Under the pieces are notes generated by a model. That model ran no database searches and had not been told where the DNA came from. It worked only from the letters and a program-made list of their open reading frames with translations. The position numbers and the translations under genes are program-made. From DASRBN01 sp035294305 (GTDB lineage: Bacteria; Chloroflexota; Ktedonobacteria; Ktedonobacterales; Ktedonobacteraceae), in assembly GCA_035294305.1 (NCBI GenBank), contig DATGLD010000047.1, positions 1-20,016 of the forward strand: a DNA stretch of 20,016 nt, written 5' to 3'. Of the stretch, positions 1 through 7,595 are shown piece after piece (within the stretch, counting starts at the first letter, position 1; every line of letters begins with the position of its first letter).

Positions 1-24
1 TCTGCACCAGGCGAAGCAAAACGT

Positions 25-53
25 TTGACGTAGAACGTATCTTATAGTATAAT
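25..53 (+). promoter_or_regulatory. Sigma-70-type promoter, plus strand
   Basis: TTGACG (25-30) is followed after exactly 17 bases by a perfect TATAAT (48-53). The predicted start is near position 60. No good coding sequence lies within 500 bases downstream on this strand, so the product may be a non-coding RNA or a leader. Confidence 0.7.
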
Positions 54-85
54 AACGATGTTAACGTTACGTGACGTAAAAACGT
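26..85 (+). promoter_or_regulatory. Duplicated operator-like element TGACGTARAACGT
   Basis: TGACGTAGAACGT (26-38) overlaps the -35 box, and TGACGTAAAAACGT (72-85) lies just after the predicted transcription start. Between them is the palindrome TTACGTGACGTAA (67-79). Seven ACGT tetramers fall in 65 bases. The arrangement, one site over the -35 and one downstream, fits binding of a dimeric repressor to both. The regulator is unknown. Confidence 0.45.
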
Positions 86-342
86 CAGCTATCCTTCTCA
101 GCTCCAACCTGGAGAAACTCTACGAAAACGGGGCAAGCTCACCTTGTAATGCTCCTCAGAAAAAAGAGTAGAGCCAACGGAGAGAGCGTGTTATCACACT
201 ATATAAGACAGAGAGAGATGCAAAGAAAAAGGTCACCTGAACAGCCAGAGAATGAAAGCCAGAAAACAAGAGCGAGGAAAATGAGGCAACCCCTATTGCC
301 TGCGTTCTCTGAAATATGCCTGTTTCCTTTGCTGTTGACCAA

Positions 343-371
343 AGTATAGCAGATTGGCATTGAAGAGTCAA
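343..371 (-). promoter_or_regulatory. Sigma-70-type promoter, minus strand
   Basis: On the minus strand TTGACT (371-366) is followed after 17 bases by TATACT (348-343). Transcription would start near 336 and run leftwards out of the window, through and antisense to the plus-strand promoter at 25-53. Confidence 0.6.
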
Positions 372-540
372 GTACATAGACGAGCTTTTTTGCAGGATTT
401 GTCAAGAATTACGTGGGAGATAAGATTAGCAGATAGCAAATGAACGAATAGTGCGGGGGAATAAGTGGTTCAGATTCCTCCTTGCTTTAGCATATATTAT
501 GCAAGAGGTAGATTTCAGAAAAGTGGGCAAAGGAAACTGG

Positions 541-592
541 AAGTATATAAAAGGAAGCCTCCAGATGCTTTGAGCCACATCTGGAGGCTTCC
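541..592 (-). terminator. Rho-independent terminator of the SOD gene
   Basis: A perfect 15-bp stem (553-567 with 578-592, arm GGAAGCCTCCAGATG) has a 10-base loop. On the minus strand it is followed by TTTTATATA. It lies about 50 bases beyond the SOD stop codon and closes that single-gene transcript. The plus-strand side has no real T tract. Confidence 0.9.
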
Positions 593-627
593 TGTTGATT
601 ATCTGGTGCGATTATTAACCGCGGGGA

Positions 628-649
628 CGCGATAAATCTGGTCCCTACC
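628..649 (+). repeat. Short interspersed repeat, family B, copy 1
   Basis: The core CGCGATAAATCTGGTCCCTA recurs with small changes at 18088-18110 (plus) and 12742-12764 (minus). The TAG stop of the SOD gene lies inside this copy (645-647). Confidence 0.55.
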
Positions 650-1262
650 TGCCTTTCGCCTGCTGGTAGCGTTTCTCGACCTCGTCCCAGTTGACCACGT
701 TCCACCAGGCATTAAGATAGTCTGGACGGCGGTTCTGATACTTGAGGTAATAGGCATGCTCCCAGACATCGTTGCCCATGATCGGGAAAAGTCCCTCCAT
801 CAACGGACTGTCCTGGTTAGCGGTGGAGGTGACCTGGAGATTGCCATTCCTATCCATGACCAGCCAGGCCCAACCGGAGCCGAAGCGTTTGGCGCCGGCA
901 TCGTTGAAAGCAGCTTTGAACTGATCGAATGAACCAAAAGTCGCGTTGATTGCGTTTGCCAGTTCGCCGGTGGGCTGACCACCACCATTAGGCTTCATGA
1001 TCTGCCAGAACATACTGTGGTTGGCATGGCCGCCACCATTGTTGCGCACGGCAGTGCGAATGTTCTCCGGCAGTTCGTTGATGTGCTGGATCAACTGCTC
1101 GACCGGCATTGAAGCAAATTGTGCCTGGCTCTGTACTGCCGCATTCAGGTTGTTCACATATGCCTGGTGGTGCTTGTCATGATGCAGGTGCATAGTCTCT
1201 TCGTCGATGTACGGCTCTAGCGCATTGTAGTCGTACGGCAGAGGTGGAAGTTCATACGCCAT
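645..1262 (-). CDS. sodA: Superoxide dismutase, Mn/Fe family (Mn type)
   Basis: This gene encodes a 205-residue superoxide dismutase, the family's usual length, which converts superoxide to hydrogen peroxide and oxygen in the cytosol. The four metal ligands are in place: His27 in HLHHDKHHQAYV, His82 in NHSMFW, and Asp165 and His169 in DVWEHAYY. The second-sphere residues Tyr35 and Gln143 (NLQV) are also present; a Gln at this C-terminal site is typical of manganese enzymes, although cambialistic use cannot be excluded. The ATG at 1262 was chosen because AAAGGAG lies 8 bases upstream; an in-frame ATG at 1268 is too close to it. There is no signal peptide. A promoter at 1428-1456 and a strong terminator at 541-592 make it a single-gene unit with a leader of about 160 bases. 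Confidence 0.95.
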   Translation of the reverse strand: MAYELPPLPYDYNALEPYIDEETMHLHHDKHHQAYVNNLNAAVQSQAQFASMPVEQLIQHINELPENIRTAVRNNGGGHANHSMFWQIMKPNGGGQPTGELANAINATFGSFDQFKAAFNDAGAKRFGSGWAWLVMDRNGNLQVTSTANQDSPLMEGLFPIMGNDVWEHAYYLKYQNRRPDYLNAWWNVVNWDEVEKRYQQAKGR

Positions 1263-1290
1263 AAACATGTCTCCTTTAAAATACAATACT

Positions 1291-1305
1291 GATCATTATT
1301 TGATC
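1291..1305. promoter_or_regulatory. Small inverted repeat in the SOD leader
   Basis: GATCA-TTATT-TGATC is a perfect 5-5-5 inverted repeat about 30 bases before the SOD start codon, inside the predicted leader. It could be an operator or part of leader structure. Short palindromes occur by chance, so support is weak. Confidence 0.25.
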
Positions 1306-1427
1306 GTCTCGATGCCTTGCTTCGCCGATCAAGGAGAGATTCTTCGCTGCCCAACTTCTGGGTAATCACCTGCTCCTATTCTCATCTGAGTAAGGCAGAG
1401 ACGATTTTCAAAGCCTTTCCGTATTTA

Positions 1428-1456
1428 GTTGTATTAGATGCAGGCGCAAATGTCAA
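1428..1456 (-). promoter_or_regulatory. Likely promoter of the SOD gene
   Basis: On the minus strand a perfect TTGACA (1456-1451) is followed after 17 bases by TACAAC (1433-1428). The -10 box is only fair (four of six). It would give a 5' leader of about 160 bases, long for one gene; a closer second promoter was not seen. Confidence 0.5.
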
Positions 1457-1477
1457 GCTGAAGGGCTGATTGGACCC

Positions 1478-1533
1478 GGGCAATTCAAAAGTCGAGAGAA
1501 GTTGGGGTACCTGTAGGGACTTTTGATTCGCCC
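1478..1533. repeat. Imperfect inverted repeat after the cysS/mshC-like gene
   Basis: GGGCAATTCAAAAGTC (1478-1493) pairs with GACTTTTGATTCGCCC (1518-1533) with two mismatches and a 24-base loop. The loop and right arm contain CTGTAGGGAC (1511-1520), the left end of the GTAGGG palindrome family. GCTGATTGGACCC (1465-1477) and GCTGATCGGCCCC (1535-1547) flank the structure as imperfect direct repeats. The left arm core also recurs at 11228-11242. No T tract follows, so it is more likely a repeat element than an intrinsic terminator. Confidence 0.5.
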
Positions 1534-1551
1534 CGCTGATCGGCCCCAAAG

Positions 1552-2736
1552 CTACCTCAATCCCAACACCCTCACCAGTCTCAATATCTCTGCGCCCGTG
1601 TTTACATCGTGGTTCGCAATGACCGTTTCAGCCGCCTGTCGAAGCAGCATGATGGCTTCGGGCGTGTTCAGGTCGTTCTCCATAGCGGCATGGAAACGAC
1701 CGCGCAGCAGCGTGTCTTCACCGCCGGTGCGTTCGCCTACCAGGGTCTGTACCTGCTGAATGCGCGCGGTGGTCTCCGTGGCTACCTCCAGGTCGGCAGG
1801 GAAACATTCCCAGGGATAGCGATAATGGTGATTGAGCAGTGTGATGCGAATGGCATTGGCGCTGTAGTCCTTGAGCAGGTTGCTAACGAGTGTCAAGTTA
1901 CCTAACGATTTGCTCATCTTTTCCCCTTCCTGGTAGACCATGCCGGTATGCATCCAGACGCGCACGAAAGGAGCGAGACCAGTAAAATGCTCGGACTGGG
2001 CAATCTCGCAGGTGTGATGCGGGAATGCAAGGTCGGAACCGCCGCCATGAATATCGAGCTGCGGCCCCAGGTACTTCATGGACATGGCGCTGCATTCGAT
2101 ATGCCAGCCGGGGCGACCGGGCCCCCAGGGACTGGGCCACGCCGGTTCGCCCGGCGCCTGGGCCTGCCAGAGCACGAAATCAAGCGGATCTTTCTTGCGC
2201 GGGTCATCCGGATAATTGCCACGCTCGTTAGCGATCTTGAGCATGGCATCATAGGAATCCAGGCCGATGGCATGAGGCATAGCGGTAAATTCAGGGTCCT
2301 TTTTGACGCTGAAGTAGATGTTGCCCTCGCGCTCGTAGGCATAACCGCGCGAGACCAGCGCCTGGATCACCTCGATCATGGTAGGAATCTCTCCGGTAGC
2401 ACGCGCGTACACATCGGGACGGCGCACGTTCAGCGCATCCATATCGCGCAGGTAGCGCTCGGTTTCGCGGCGGCCCAATTCATCCCAGGCCATATTCAGT
2501 TCGCGGGCCTTACGCAGAATATCATCATCGATATCGGTCACATTCTGCACATATCTGACCGTATAGCCGCTAAATTCCAGGTAGCGAATCAAGGTATCGA
2601 ACGAGACATAGGTGAAGGCATGCCCCAGGTGAGTAGTGTCATAGGGGGTTACGCCGCAGACATACATCCGCACCAGCTTGTCTTCTAAGGGAACAAAGTC
2701 TTCGAGGGATTGCGTAAGGGTATTAAACAGCTTCAT
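1552..2736 (-). CDS. Cysteinyl-tRNA synthetase family, short MshC-like ligase
   Basis: A 394-residue class I ligase that activates cysteine with ATP. The HIGH motif is HLGH (36-39) and KMSKS is at 273-277. The predicted zinc ligands for cysteine recognition are Cys27, Cys215, His240 and Glu244, spaced as in E. coli CysRS. It stops 117 residues after KMSKS, where CysRS continues for about 190, so the C-terminal tRNA-binding end is absent. That length, plus CGVTPYDTTHLGHAFTY and AIRITLLNHHYR, resembles MshC, which joins cysteine to GlcN-inositol in mycothiol synthesis. The centre (ECSAM, DIHGGGSDL, EIAQSE) looks like CysRS. Family membership is certain; the choice between MshC and a short CysRS is open. 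The ATG at 2736 has GGAGAA upstream and overlaps the end of tatD, so the two are co-transcribed. Confidence 0.85.
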   Translation of the reverse strand: MKLFNTLTQSLEDFVPLEDKLVRMYVCGVTPYDTTHLGHAFTYVSFDTLIRYLEFSGYTVRYVQNVTDIDDDILRKARELNMAWDELGRRETERYLRDMDALNVRRPDVYARATGEIPTMIEVIQALVSRGYAYEREGNIYFSVKKDPEFTAMPHAIGLDSYDAMLKIANERGNYPDDPRKKDPLDFVLWQAQAPGEPAWPSPWGPGRPGWHIECSAMSMKYLGPQLDIHGGGSDLAFPHHTCEIAQSEHFTGLAPFVRVWMHTGMVYQEGEKMSKSLGNLTLVSNLLKDYSANAIRITLLNHHYRYPWECFPADLEVATETTARIQQVQTLVGERTGGEDTLLRGRFHAAMENDLNTPEAIMLLRQAAETVIANHDVNTGAEILRLVRVLGLR

Positions 2737-3511
2737 CAGGGGTCTTCTCCAGATTAAACAGGCGAATGGCATTGGCAGTTGTTATCCGGGCAATTTCTTG
2801 CAGGGTCATACTGCGAATCTCGGCCAGCCTTTCGGCAGTATATTTGACAAATAATGGCTCATTGCGCCTGGCGCGCAGCGGCTGCGGCACCAGGTAAGGA
2901 CTATCGGTTTCAACCAGGATACGCTCCAGCGGGACTATACGTGCGACCTCCGGCAAATCATTGCCCTGGCGGGTGAGCGGCCCGGCAAACGAAAGCATGA
3001 AGCCGTCGCACGCCAGGCATTCCTCCGCCTGCGCAACGTTGCCCGAAAAGCAGTGAAAGACGCCACGCAATCCCTGGCCATGCGCGCGCAGTAACTCGAT
3101 CACATCATCATGGGAGTCGCGAACATGGATGATGCAGGGCAGGTTGCAGGCCCGGGCAAGCTCCAGGTGGGCGCAGAAGACGGCCCGCTGCACCTCGCGT
3201 GGTGAAAGCATGCGGAAGTAGTCCAATCCGAACTCGCCAATGGCTACCACCTCCGGCTCTCGTGCCATCTCGCGGTAGCGGGTGCCGACCTCTTCAGTAT
3301 AGGTCGTGGCATCGTGAGGATGAGTGCCAACGCCGGCAAAGAGAAAGCCGGGATGTGATTTTGCCAGAGCCAGCGCGAACTGACTGGACGGAAGATCAAC
3401 GCCCGGATTAATAATGCGGGTAATGCCCCCTTCACGCGCGGCCGCGATCACGGCTTCGCGGTCGGCGTTGAAACGCGAAGTATCAATGTGGGCATGACTA
3501 TCGATGAGCAA
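2723..3511 (-). CDS. tatD: TatD family metal-dependent deoxyribonuclease
   Basis: A 262-residue TIM-barrel hydrolase of the TatD/YcfH type, usually a cytosolic 3'-5' DNA exonuclease or a general phosphodiester hydrolase. Expected metal ligands are present: His6 and His8 in DSHAHID, Glu93 in IGEFGLDY, His129 in IIHVRDS, His153 in FHCFSG, and Asp203 in ETDSPYL. The start is TTG at 3511; AAGGAGAGG lies 8 bases upstream and the protein begins directly with the family's N-terminal LIDSHAH, so no ATG is needed. Its last 14 bases overlap the next gene, the cysS/mshC-like ligase. In many bacteria tatD follows metG; here the neighbour is a different class I ligase. A good promoter lies at 3598-3627. 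Confidence 0.93.
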   Translation of the reverse strand: MLIDSHAHIDTSRFNADREAVIAAAREGGITRIINPGVDLPSSQFALALAKSHPGFLFAGVGTHPHDATTYTEEVGTRYREMAREPEVVAIGEFGLDYFRMLSPREVQRAVFCAHLELARACNLPCIIHVRDSHDDVIELLRAHGQGLRGVFHCFSGNVAQAEECLACDGFMLSFAGPLTRQGNDLPEVARIVPLERILVETDSPYLVPQPLRARRNEPLFVKYTAERLAEIRSMTLQEIARITTANAIRLFNLEKTPDEAV

Positions 3512-3540
3512 ACCGTTATCCTCTCCTTAAGTGTCGTCAC

Positions 3541-3568
3541 CTGTAGGGATAGCGCCTGGTGCCTGTCC
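3541..3568 (+). repeat. GTAGGG palindrome family A, copy 1
   Basis: A 28-base element beginning CTGTAGGGATAGCGCC and ending GGTGCCTGTCC. It matches the complement of 10461-10488 at 26 of 28 positions and the palindrome at 9093-9130 closely. It lies in the leader of tatD, downstream of the promoter. Confidence 0.7.
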
Positions 3569-3597
3569 TGGGCGTACAATACCTCCACACTTCATAA

Positions 3598-3627
3598 AGT
3601 ATAGTCTTAGCAATCTGAAGATGTCAA
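3598..3627 (-). promoter_or_regulatory. Promoter of the tatD operon
   Basis: On the minus strand a perfect TTGACA (3627-3622) is followed after 18 bases by TATACT (3603-3598). The transcript would start about 80 bases before the TTG start of tatD and carry the family A repeat in its leader. Confidence 0.75.
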
Positions 3628-3703
3628 ATGAAGGATTGCTATTCATCTGCCCCAAAACTGGGGGTTACATCGTATAAAGGGAAAAGGGGTTGATTGATTG
3701 GCA

Positions 3704-3733
3704 TTGACAAGCCGTCAAACTTTCTCGTACACT
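3704..3733 (+). promoter_or_regulatory. Promoter of the BACON-repeat surface protein operon
   Basis: A perfect TTGACA (3704-3709) is followed after 18 bases by TACACT (3728-3733). The predicted start is near 3740, about 150 bases upstream of the ATG at 3892. The leader contains two copies of a hairpin repeat. Confidence 0.6.
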
Positions 3734-3769
3734 TTGATACAGGCAATGTTCTTTTGTAGGCTGCGCTAC

Positions 3770-3862
3770 GTGCCGGATCAATCCGCACGCTACATCGCGA
3801 CTAATGCTCGCATTCACCTGATCGGAGTTGTAGTGCCCGCAATGTGGCGGATCAATCCGCAC
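3770..3862 (+). repeat. Two direct copies of a hairpin repeat (family C)
   Basis: GTGCCGGATCAATCCGCAC (3770-3788) and GTGGCGGATCAATCCGCAC (3844-3862) are 18/19 identical and 74 bases apart. Each folds as GTG-bulge-CGGAT, loop CA, ATCCG-CAC, and each is followed by CTAC. Both lie in the leader of the surface protein gene. The shared GATCAATC core also occurs in family B, so the two families may be related. Confidence 0.65.
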
Positions 3863-3891
3863 ACTACGTGGTCGTTTTCGAGGGTAGGCCT

Positions 3892-6800
3892 ATGGACGTG
3901 ATAAGCTGCCCAAATTGCGCTGAGTCGCTTCCCCGCATTGCAAAATACTGCCCGGCATGTGGACGGCCTTTAGCGGCAGGGCTGTCTTCCGCTATCGGGA
4001 AACAGGCTAACCCTCTTCATGTGCCAGAGGCCCCGGACCCTGGACGAACTGCCATCTTCAAATCACATCGTCTCTACCCAATACGCGAAAACGAGGACCT
4101 TCCGACGCAACCTATGCATGCGGAAGAAGATGCGCCTACCGAGCCTATGCCGGGTAATGCCAGCAGCCAGGATAGAGAGACGCAGCGCACCGGCAATCGC
4201 ACCCGTGACGAAGCTGTCATCATCTCGCCCAGCCAGTGGCAACGCCTGGCCGCTGGTAACGATATATCATTTTCAACCCGCCTCCTTGATGACGAGGATG
4301 GCATCATTCATGACCAACCTGAGATGCGGCCTTTCTCGACCTGGAATAAAGTTGTCCGCAATAAGAACCGTAGCACAGTTCTCACACCACCGCAACTTGA
4401 GCCACTTGTCACACCCGACACCCCACCGCCTGTACTGCCAACGCAACGCGTACGACCTGTTCAGCAACAGCCACCACCCAGGCGGCCCCAGCCGAAGCTG
4501 TTCTTCTGGCTGAGTACACTGGCAATTATAGCCCTCCTGCTGGGCGGAATTTTTGGTATCGTTAATGTTCTGGGGCGCTCGCCGGCGGCGCAATCACCAT
4601 CTGAACAAGGGGCATTCTCATTGCAGGTCACCCCTTCTACCATTGCGCTTGGAGGAACCATTACACTGCGGGGCACCAGGTTCAGCCCCCATGGACGAGT
4701 AGGCCTGACCCGCGATACGAATATTCCGGTCATCGATACTGGAGGCGCGCATATCATAACCACCAACGGCTCAGGTAATTTCACCGACACGGTCACAGTC
4801 GATCCAACATGGCTGTCCGGCTCACACACCATACAGGCCGAAGATGCTGCCACCCATAAAACGGCCAGTTTTGCCATTACTGTGACCGGCAAAAGCACCT
4901 CAAAGCCGCCGCACCTGGAGATTTCGGTGAGCGCCCTGAATCTCGGCTCCGGAGACCAGGCGACCGACAGTGCTATGGCGATTACGCTGAACAATGCCGG
5001 CGGCGGAACGATTTCCTGGCAAAGTGGAACGACACAGCCCTGGCTGCTACTTAGCCCGAATAGCGGCACCTTTGTGACCGGTCAACCGATGAAGGTGACG
5101 ATTGCAGGTGATCGCGCCAACCTGAAGCAGGGCGCCTATCAGGGAAATGTGATCTTTTCATCGAATGCTGGACAGTTGACGCTGCCGGTCAAGATGAATG
5201 TGACGCGGCTTGAACCCCAACATGAAGCTGTGCTCCAACTCATGCCCGGCGTGCTTTCTTTCACCGGCATAGATGGCGGCGCCAATCCGGTGGCCCAGAT
5301 CGTCACCATCAGCAATCCCGGACTGCAACCCTTGCAATGGAGCGCATCGAGTTCCACCGAGGATGGGTCAAACTGGCTGGCCGTGGCACCACTATCTGGC
5401 ATGATAGGCAAAGGCGGCAGCCTGGCAGTAAAGATTGGCGTGAATACCAGCATGATGCTGCCGGGTACGTATAGTGGTCGCGTCACGTTTTCCAGCACCG
5501 GACCGGACCCGGTGAAGGATAGTCCGCAAACGATCTTTGTCAGCCTGACCATTCTACCACAATGCGCGGTCCAGGTTTCACCGGGAAGTTTGACATTCAC
5601 TACTGTATCTGCGCAGCCCTCACCCACTCCGAAGACCATCAATGTCGGACTTAGCCAGGGATGTTCGAGCCCGATGCGCTGGAACGCCTCCGTCACAACC
5701 AACAATGGCGGTCACTGGCTCAGCATTGGGCAAAGCAGCGGGACAACTCCTGCCCATCCTCAGGTGAGCGTCGATAGCTCCGGCCTCGCGCCTGCCACAT
5801 ATTCGGGCGCGCTCATCTTCAGCACGAAATCAGGCAATCAGACCATACCCGTGACGCTGATCGTGGCTCCATCCGCGACTCCGGTTCTCAGTCTAGGGCC
5901 TGCGACGATGAATTTTAGCGCCATCTATGGCGAGGTGAACCCCTCCCCACAGGTCGCGACGATCACCAACGCCGGCGGCGGCACGCTGGCGTGGGATGCC
6001 TCGGCGACGACATCTACAGGAGCACCATGGCTTTCACTTTCAACCACCGCGGGCAGCCTTTCCGCCGGTCAAGCTGCCAACATCAGCGTTACGGCCACAC
6101 TGTTACAATCGCTCTCTCCGGGTACCTACAATGGAACTATCACCTTTAACGCCACGGATGGGTCGGGCAATCCAGCAATGGGCAGCCCGCAGTCGATTCC
6201 GGTTATCTTTGTCGTGCAACCGCCGTGCACCATCGGAGCGACCCCACTCGCGCTCAGCTTCACGAGCATTGCCGGTCAAGAGAATCCCGCGGCGCAGGTC
6301 GTGAGCATCGCCGCCAGCGGGGCATGCGCGCACGCCCTGAATTGGACGGCCAGTGCCAATACCTCTTCTGGAGGCACATGGCTGTCAGCCTCACCTGCCA
6401 GCGGCACAGTCAGTCTCTCGACTTCCTCATCTACCAACATCGGCGTCTCGCTCGCCGGTTTATCCGCCGGCAGCTATTCGGGCACGGTTACCATCACAGC
6501 AGTGGATAGCGTCAGCGGCCAGCCAACAGGTACGCCGCAAACAATCGCCATTACGCTCACAGTGCAGCCCCCGTGTATGCTGCAAGCGCCATCGGATAGC
6601 GGGGAGACCTACTCCACCGAGGTAGGCTTGAATCCGACGACCCAAACGTTCAGCATTGCCGTCAGCGGCACATGCAGTGGCAGTGTAACGATTACACCCA
6701 CTGTCACGACGGGCGACGGAGGAAACTGGCTCGCGGTCACTCCATCCGCGGCGCAGGTAACGAGCGGCAATAGCGCTACATTTACGGTCACGGTGACATC

Positions 6801-7563
6801 CGCTTCACTCTCTGCCGGAACATACAACGGCACCGTTTCGCTCGCGGCAGTGGATAGCAATGGTATGACGACTGAGGGCAGCCCGCAGCAGGTCGGAATA
6901 ACCACCAATGTGATAGCCGCGCCTGTGCTGAACGCTGGTCCAGGGGCGCTGACGTTCAACGTCAATACGGGATCAAGCGACCAGCAGATTGCTATTAACA
7001 ACGCCGGCGGCGAGCCGTTGAACTGGACGGCGGCGCTGGACCCCAACGCGCCATCTTTCGTCTCGCTATCGGCAACATCTGGGACGGGCCTGGTGGGAGG
7101 AACCGGCACGAGCATCGACGTGATTGTCGATGCCAGCGGCTTGCAGGGTGGCACCACATATACCACCAGCGCGACGATCAGCGCCATTGACCCGATTACG
7201 GGCAATGCTGTAGTGGGCAGCCCCGTCACCGTTCCCATCACCATCAACATCGCGCCACCCACCATGCAGTTGAGCTCAGACAGCCTGACTTTTACGGCGA
7301 ATGTGGGCGTCAACCCTGATACGCAGGCCATTACCATTACCAACACCGGCGGCAACTCGCTGACATGGACGACTGACACCCCTTCCCAAAGCTGGCTGGC
7401 CGTTTCACCCACCAGCGGCAGCGACGACGCCGGTCAAAGTTCGTCGCTCACCTTCGCAGTGGACGTAACTGGACTATCGGCGGGCACCTACTCGGCGACG
7501 GTCGATATTACGCCCTCTTCCGGCAATGTGGTCACGGTGACGGTCAGCTTGACGGTCAGTTAA
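3892..7563 (+). CDS. Zinc-ribbon, single-span membrane protein with eight BACON-type Ig repeats
   Basis: 1223 residues. The cytoplasmic end begins with a zinc ribbon (Cys6, Cys9, Cys20, Cys23), then a proline-, glutamine- and acid-rich stretch to about 200. One membrane span covers about 203-226 and acts as a signal anchor. Outside follow an IPT/TIG-like domain (about 240-337) and eight repeats starting near 342, 447, 558, 664, 779, 895, 1011 and 1124. Each has the BACON pattern: NAGG-W, then WL-x-SP-SG, then G-Y-G-V. Repeats 3, 5 and 6 carry cysteine pairs 33 residues apart. The protein is probably a surface stalk or adhesin, and BACON domains often bind glycans or proteins; the ligand is unknown. 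The ATG at 3892 (GAGGGTAGG upstream) is preferred to an in-frame GTG at 3844 that lies inside a repeat. A small membrane protein follows after 32 bases. Confidence 0.85.
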   Translation: MDVISCPNCAESLPRIAKYCPACGRPLAAGLSSAIGKQANPLHVPEAPDPGRTAIFKSHRLYPIRENEDLPTQPMHAEEDAPTEPMPGNASSQDRETQRTGNRTRDEAVIISPSQWQRLAAGNDISFSTRLLDDEDGIIHDQPEMRPFSTWNKVVRNKNRSTVLTPPQLEPLVTPDTPPPVLPTQRVRPVQQQPPPRRPQPKLFFWLSTLAIIALLLGGIFGIVNVLGRSPAAQSPSEQGAFSLQVTPSTIALGGTITLRGTRFSPHGRVGLTRDTNIPVIDTGGAHIITTNGSGNFTDTVTVDPTWLSGSHTIQAEDAATHKTASFAITVTGKSTSKPPHLEISVSALNLGSGDQATDSAMAITLNNAGGGTISWQSGTTQPWLLLSPNSGTFVTGQPMKVTIAGDRANLKQGAYQGNVIFSSNAGQLTLPVKMNVTRLEPQHEAVLQLMPGVLSFTGIDGGANPVAQIVTISNPGLQPLQWSASSSTEDGSNWLAVAPLSGMIGKGGSLAVKIGVNTSMMLPGTYSGRVTFSSTGPDPVKDSPQTIFVSLTILPQCAVQVSPGSLTFTTVSAQPSPTPKTINVGLSQGCSSPMRWNASVTTNNGGHWLSIGQSSGTTPAHPQVSVDSSGLAPATYSGALIFSTKSGNQTIPVTLIVAPSATPVLSLGPATMNFSAIYGEVNPSPQVATITNAGGGTLAWDASATTSTGAPWLSLSTTAGSLSAGQAANISVTATLLQSLSPGTYNGTITFNATDGSGNPAMGSPQSIPVIFVVQPPCTIGATPLALSFTSIAGQENPAAQVVSIAASGACAHALNWTASANTSSGGTWLSASPASGTVSLSTSSSTNIGVSLAGLSAGSYSGTVTITAVDSVSGQPTGTPQTIAITLTVQPPCMLQAPSDSGETYSTEVGLNPTTQTFSIAVSGTCSGSVTITPTVTTGDGGNWLAVTPSAAQVTSGNSATFTVTVTSASLSAGTYNGTVSLAAVDSNGMTTEGSPQQVGITTNVIAAPVLNAGPGALTFNVNTGSSDQQIAINNAGGEPLNWTAALDPNAPSFVSLSATSGTGLVGGTGTSIDVIVDASGLQGGTTYTTSATISAIDPITGNAVVGSPVTVPITINIAPPTMQLSSDSLTFTANVGVNPDTQAITITNTGGNSLTWTTDTPSQSWLAVSPTSGSDDAGQSSSLTFAVDVTGLSAGTYSATVDITPSSGNVVTVTVSLTVS

Positions 7564-7595
7564 TGTCTCTAACCCCTTGCTAAAAAGGAGTAAAG

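Larger units (their letters stand above)
1..540. other. Gene-free region with two facing promoters
   Basis: No reading frame here has a ribosome binding site, a family motif or a convincing composition. What can be seen is a strong plus-strand promoter near the left edge, a strong minus-strand promoter around 343-371, a cluster of seven ACGT tetramers between 21 and 85, and a small hairpin at about 283-300 (AGGCAA/TTGCCT). The leftward promoter probably serves a gene beyond the left edge with a leader of more than 330 bases. The rightward promoter has no obvious gene and may drive a non-coding RNA. I recognise no riboswitch or T-box signature. Confidence 0.5.

Noticed and set aside
149..349. 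66-codon plus-strand frame downstream of the strong promoter
   Set aside because: No ribosome binding site, a basic low-complexity composition and no family motif; more likely spacer or non-coding RNA.
1948..2688. 246-codon plus-strand frame opposite the cysS/mshC-like gene
   Set aside because: It is antisense to a strongly conserved ligase and has no motifs; a product of codon bias on the other strand.
3844..3891. Upstream GTG start for the BACON protein (16 more residues)
   Set aside because: The GTG lies within a hairpin repeat and lacks a ribosome binding site; the ATG at 3892 directly precedes the zinc ribbon.
6609..7412. 267-codon minus-strand frame opposite the BACON repeats
   Set aside because: Mirrors the repetitive Thr/Ser/Val-rich coding strand; hydrophobic composition is a by-product.
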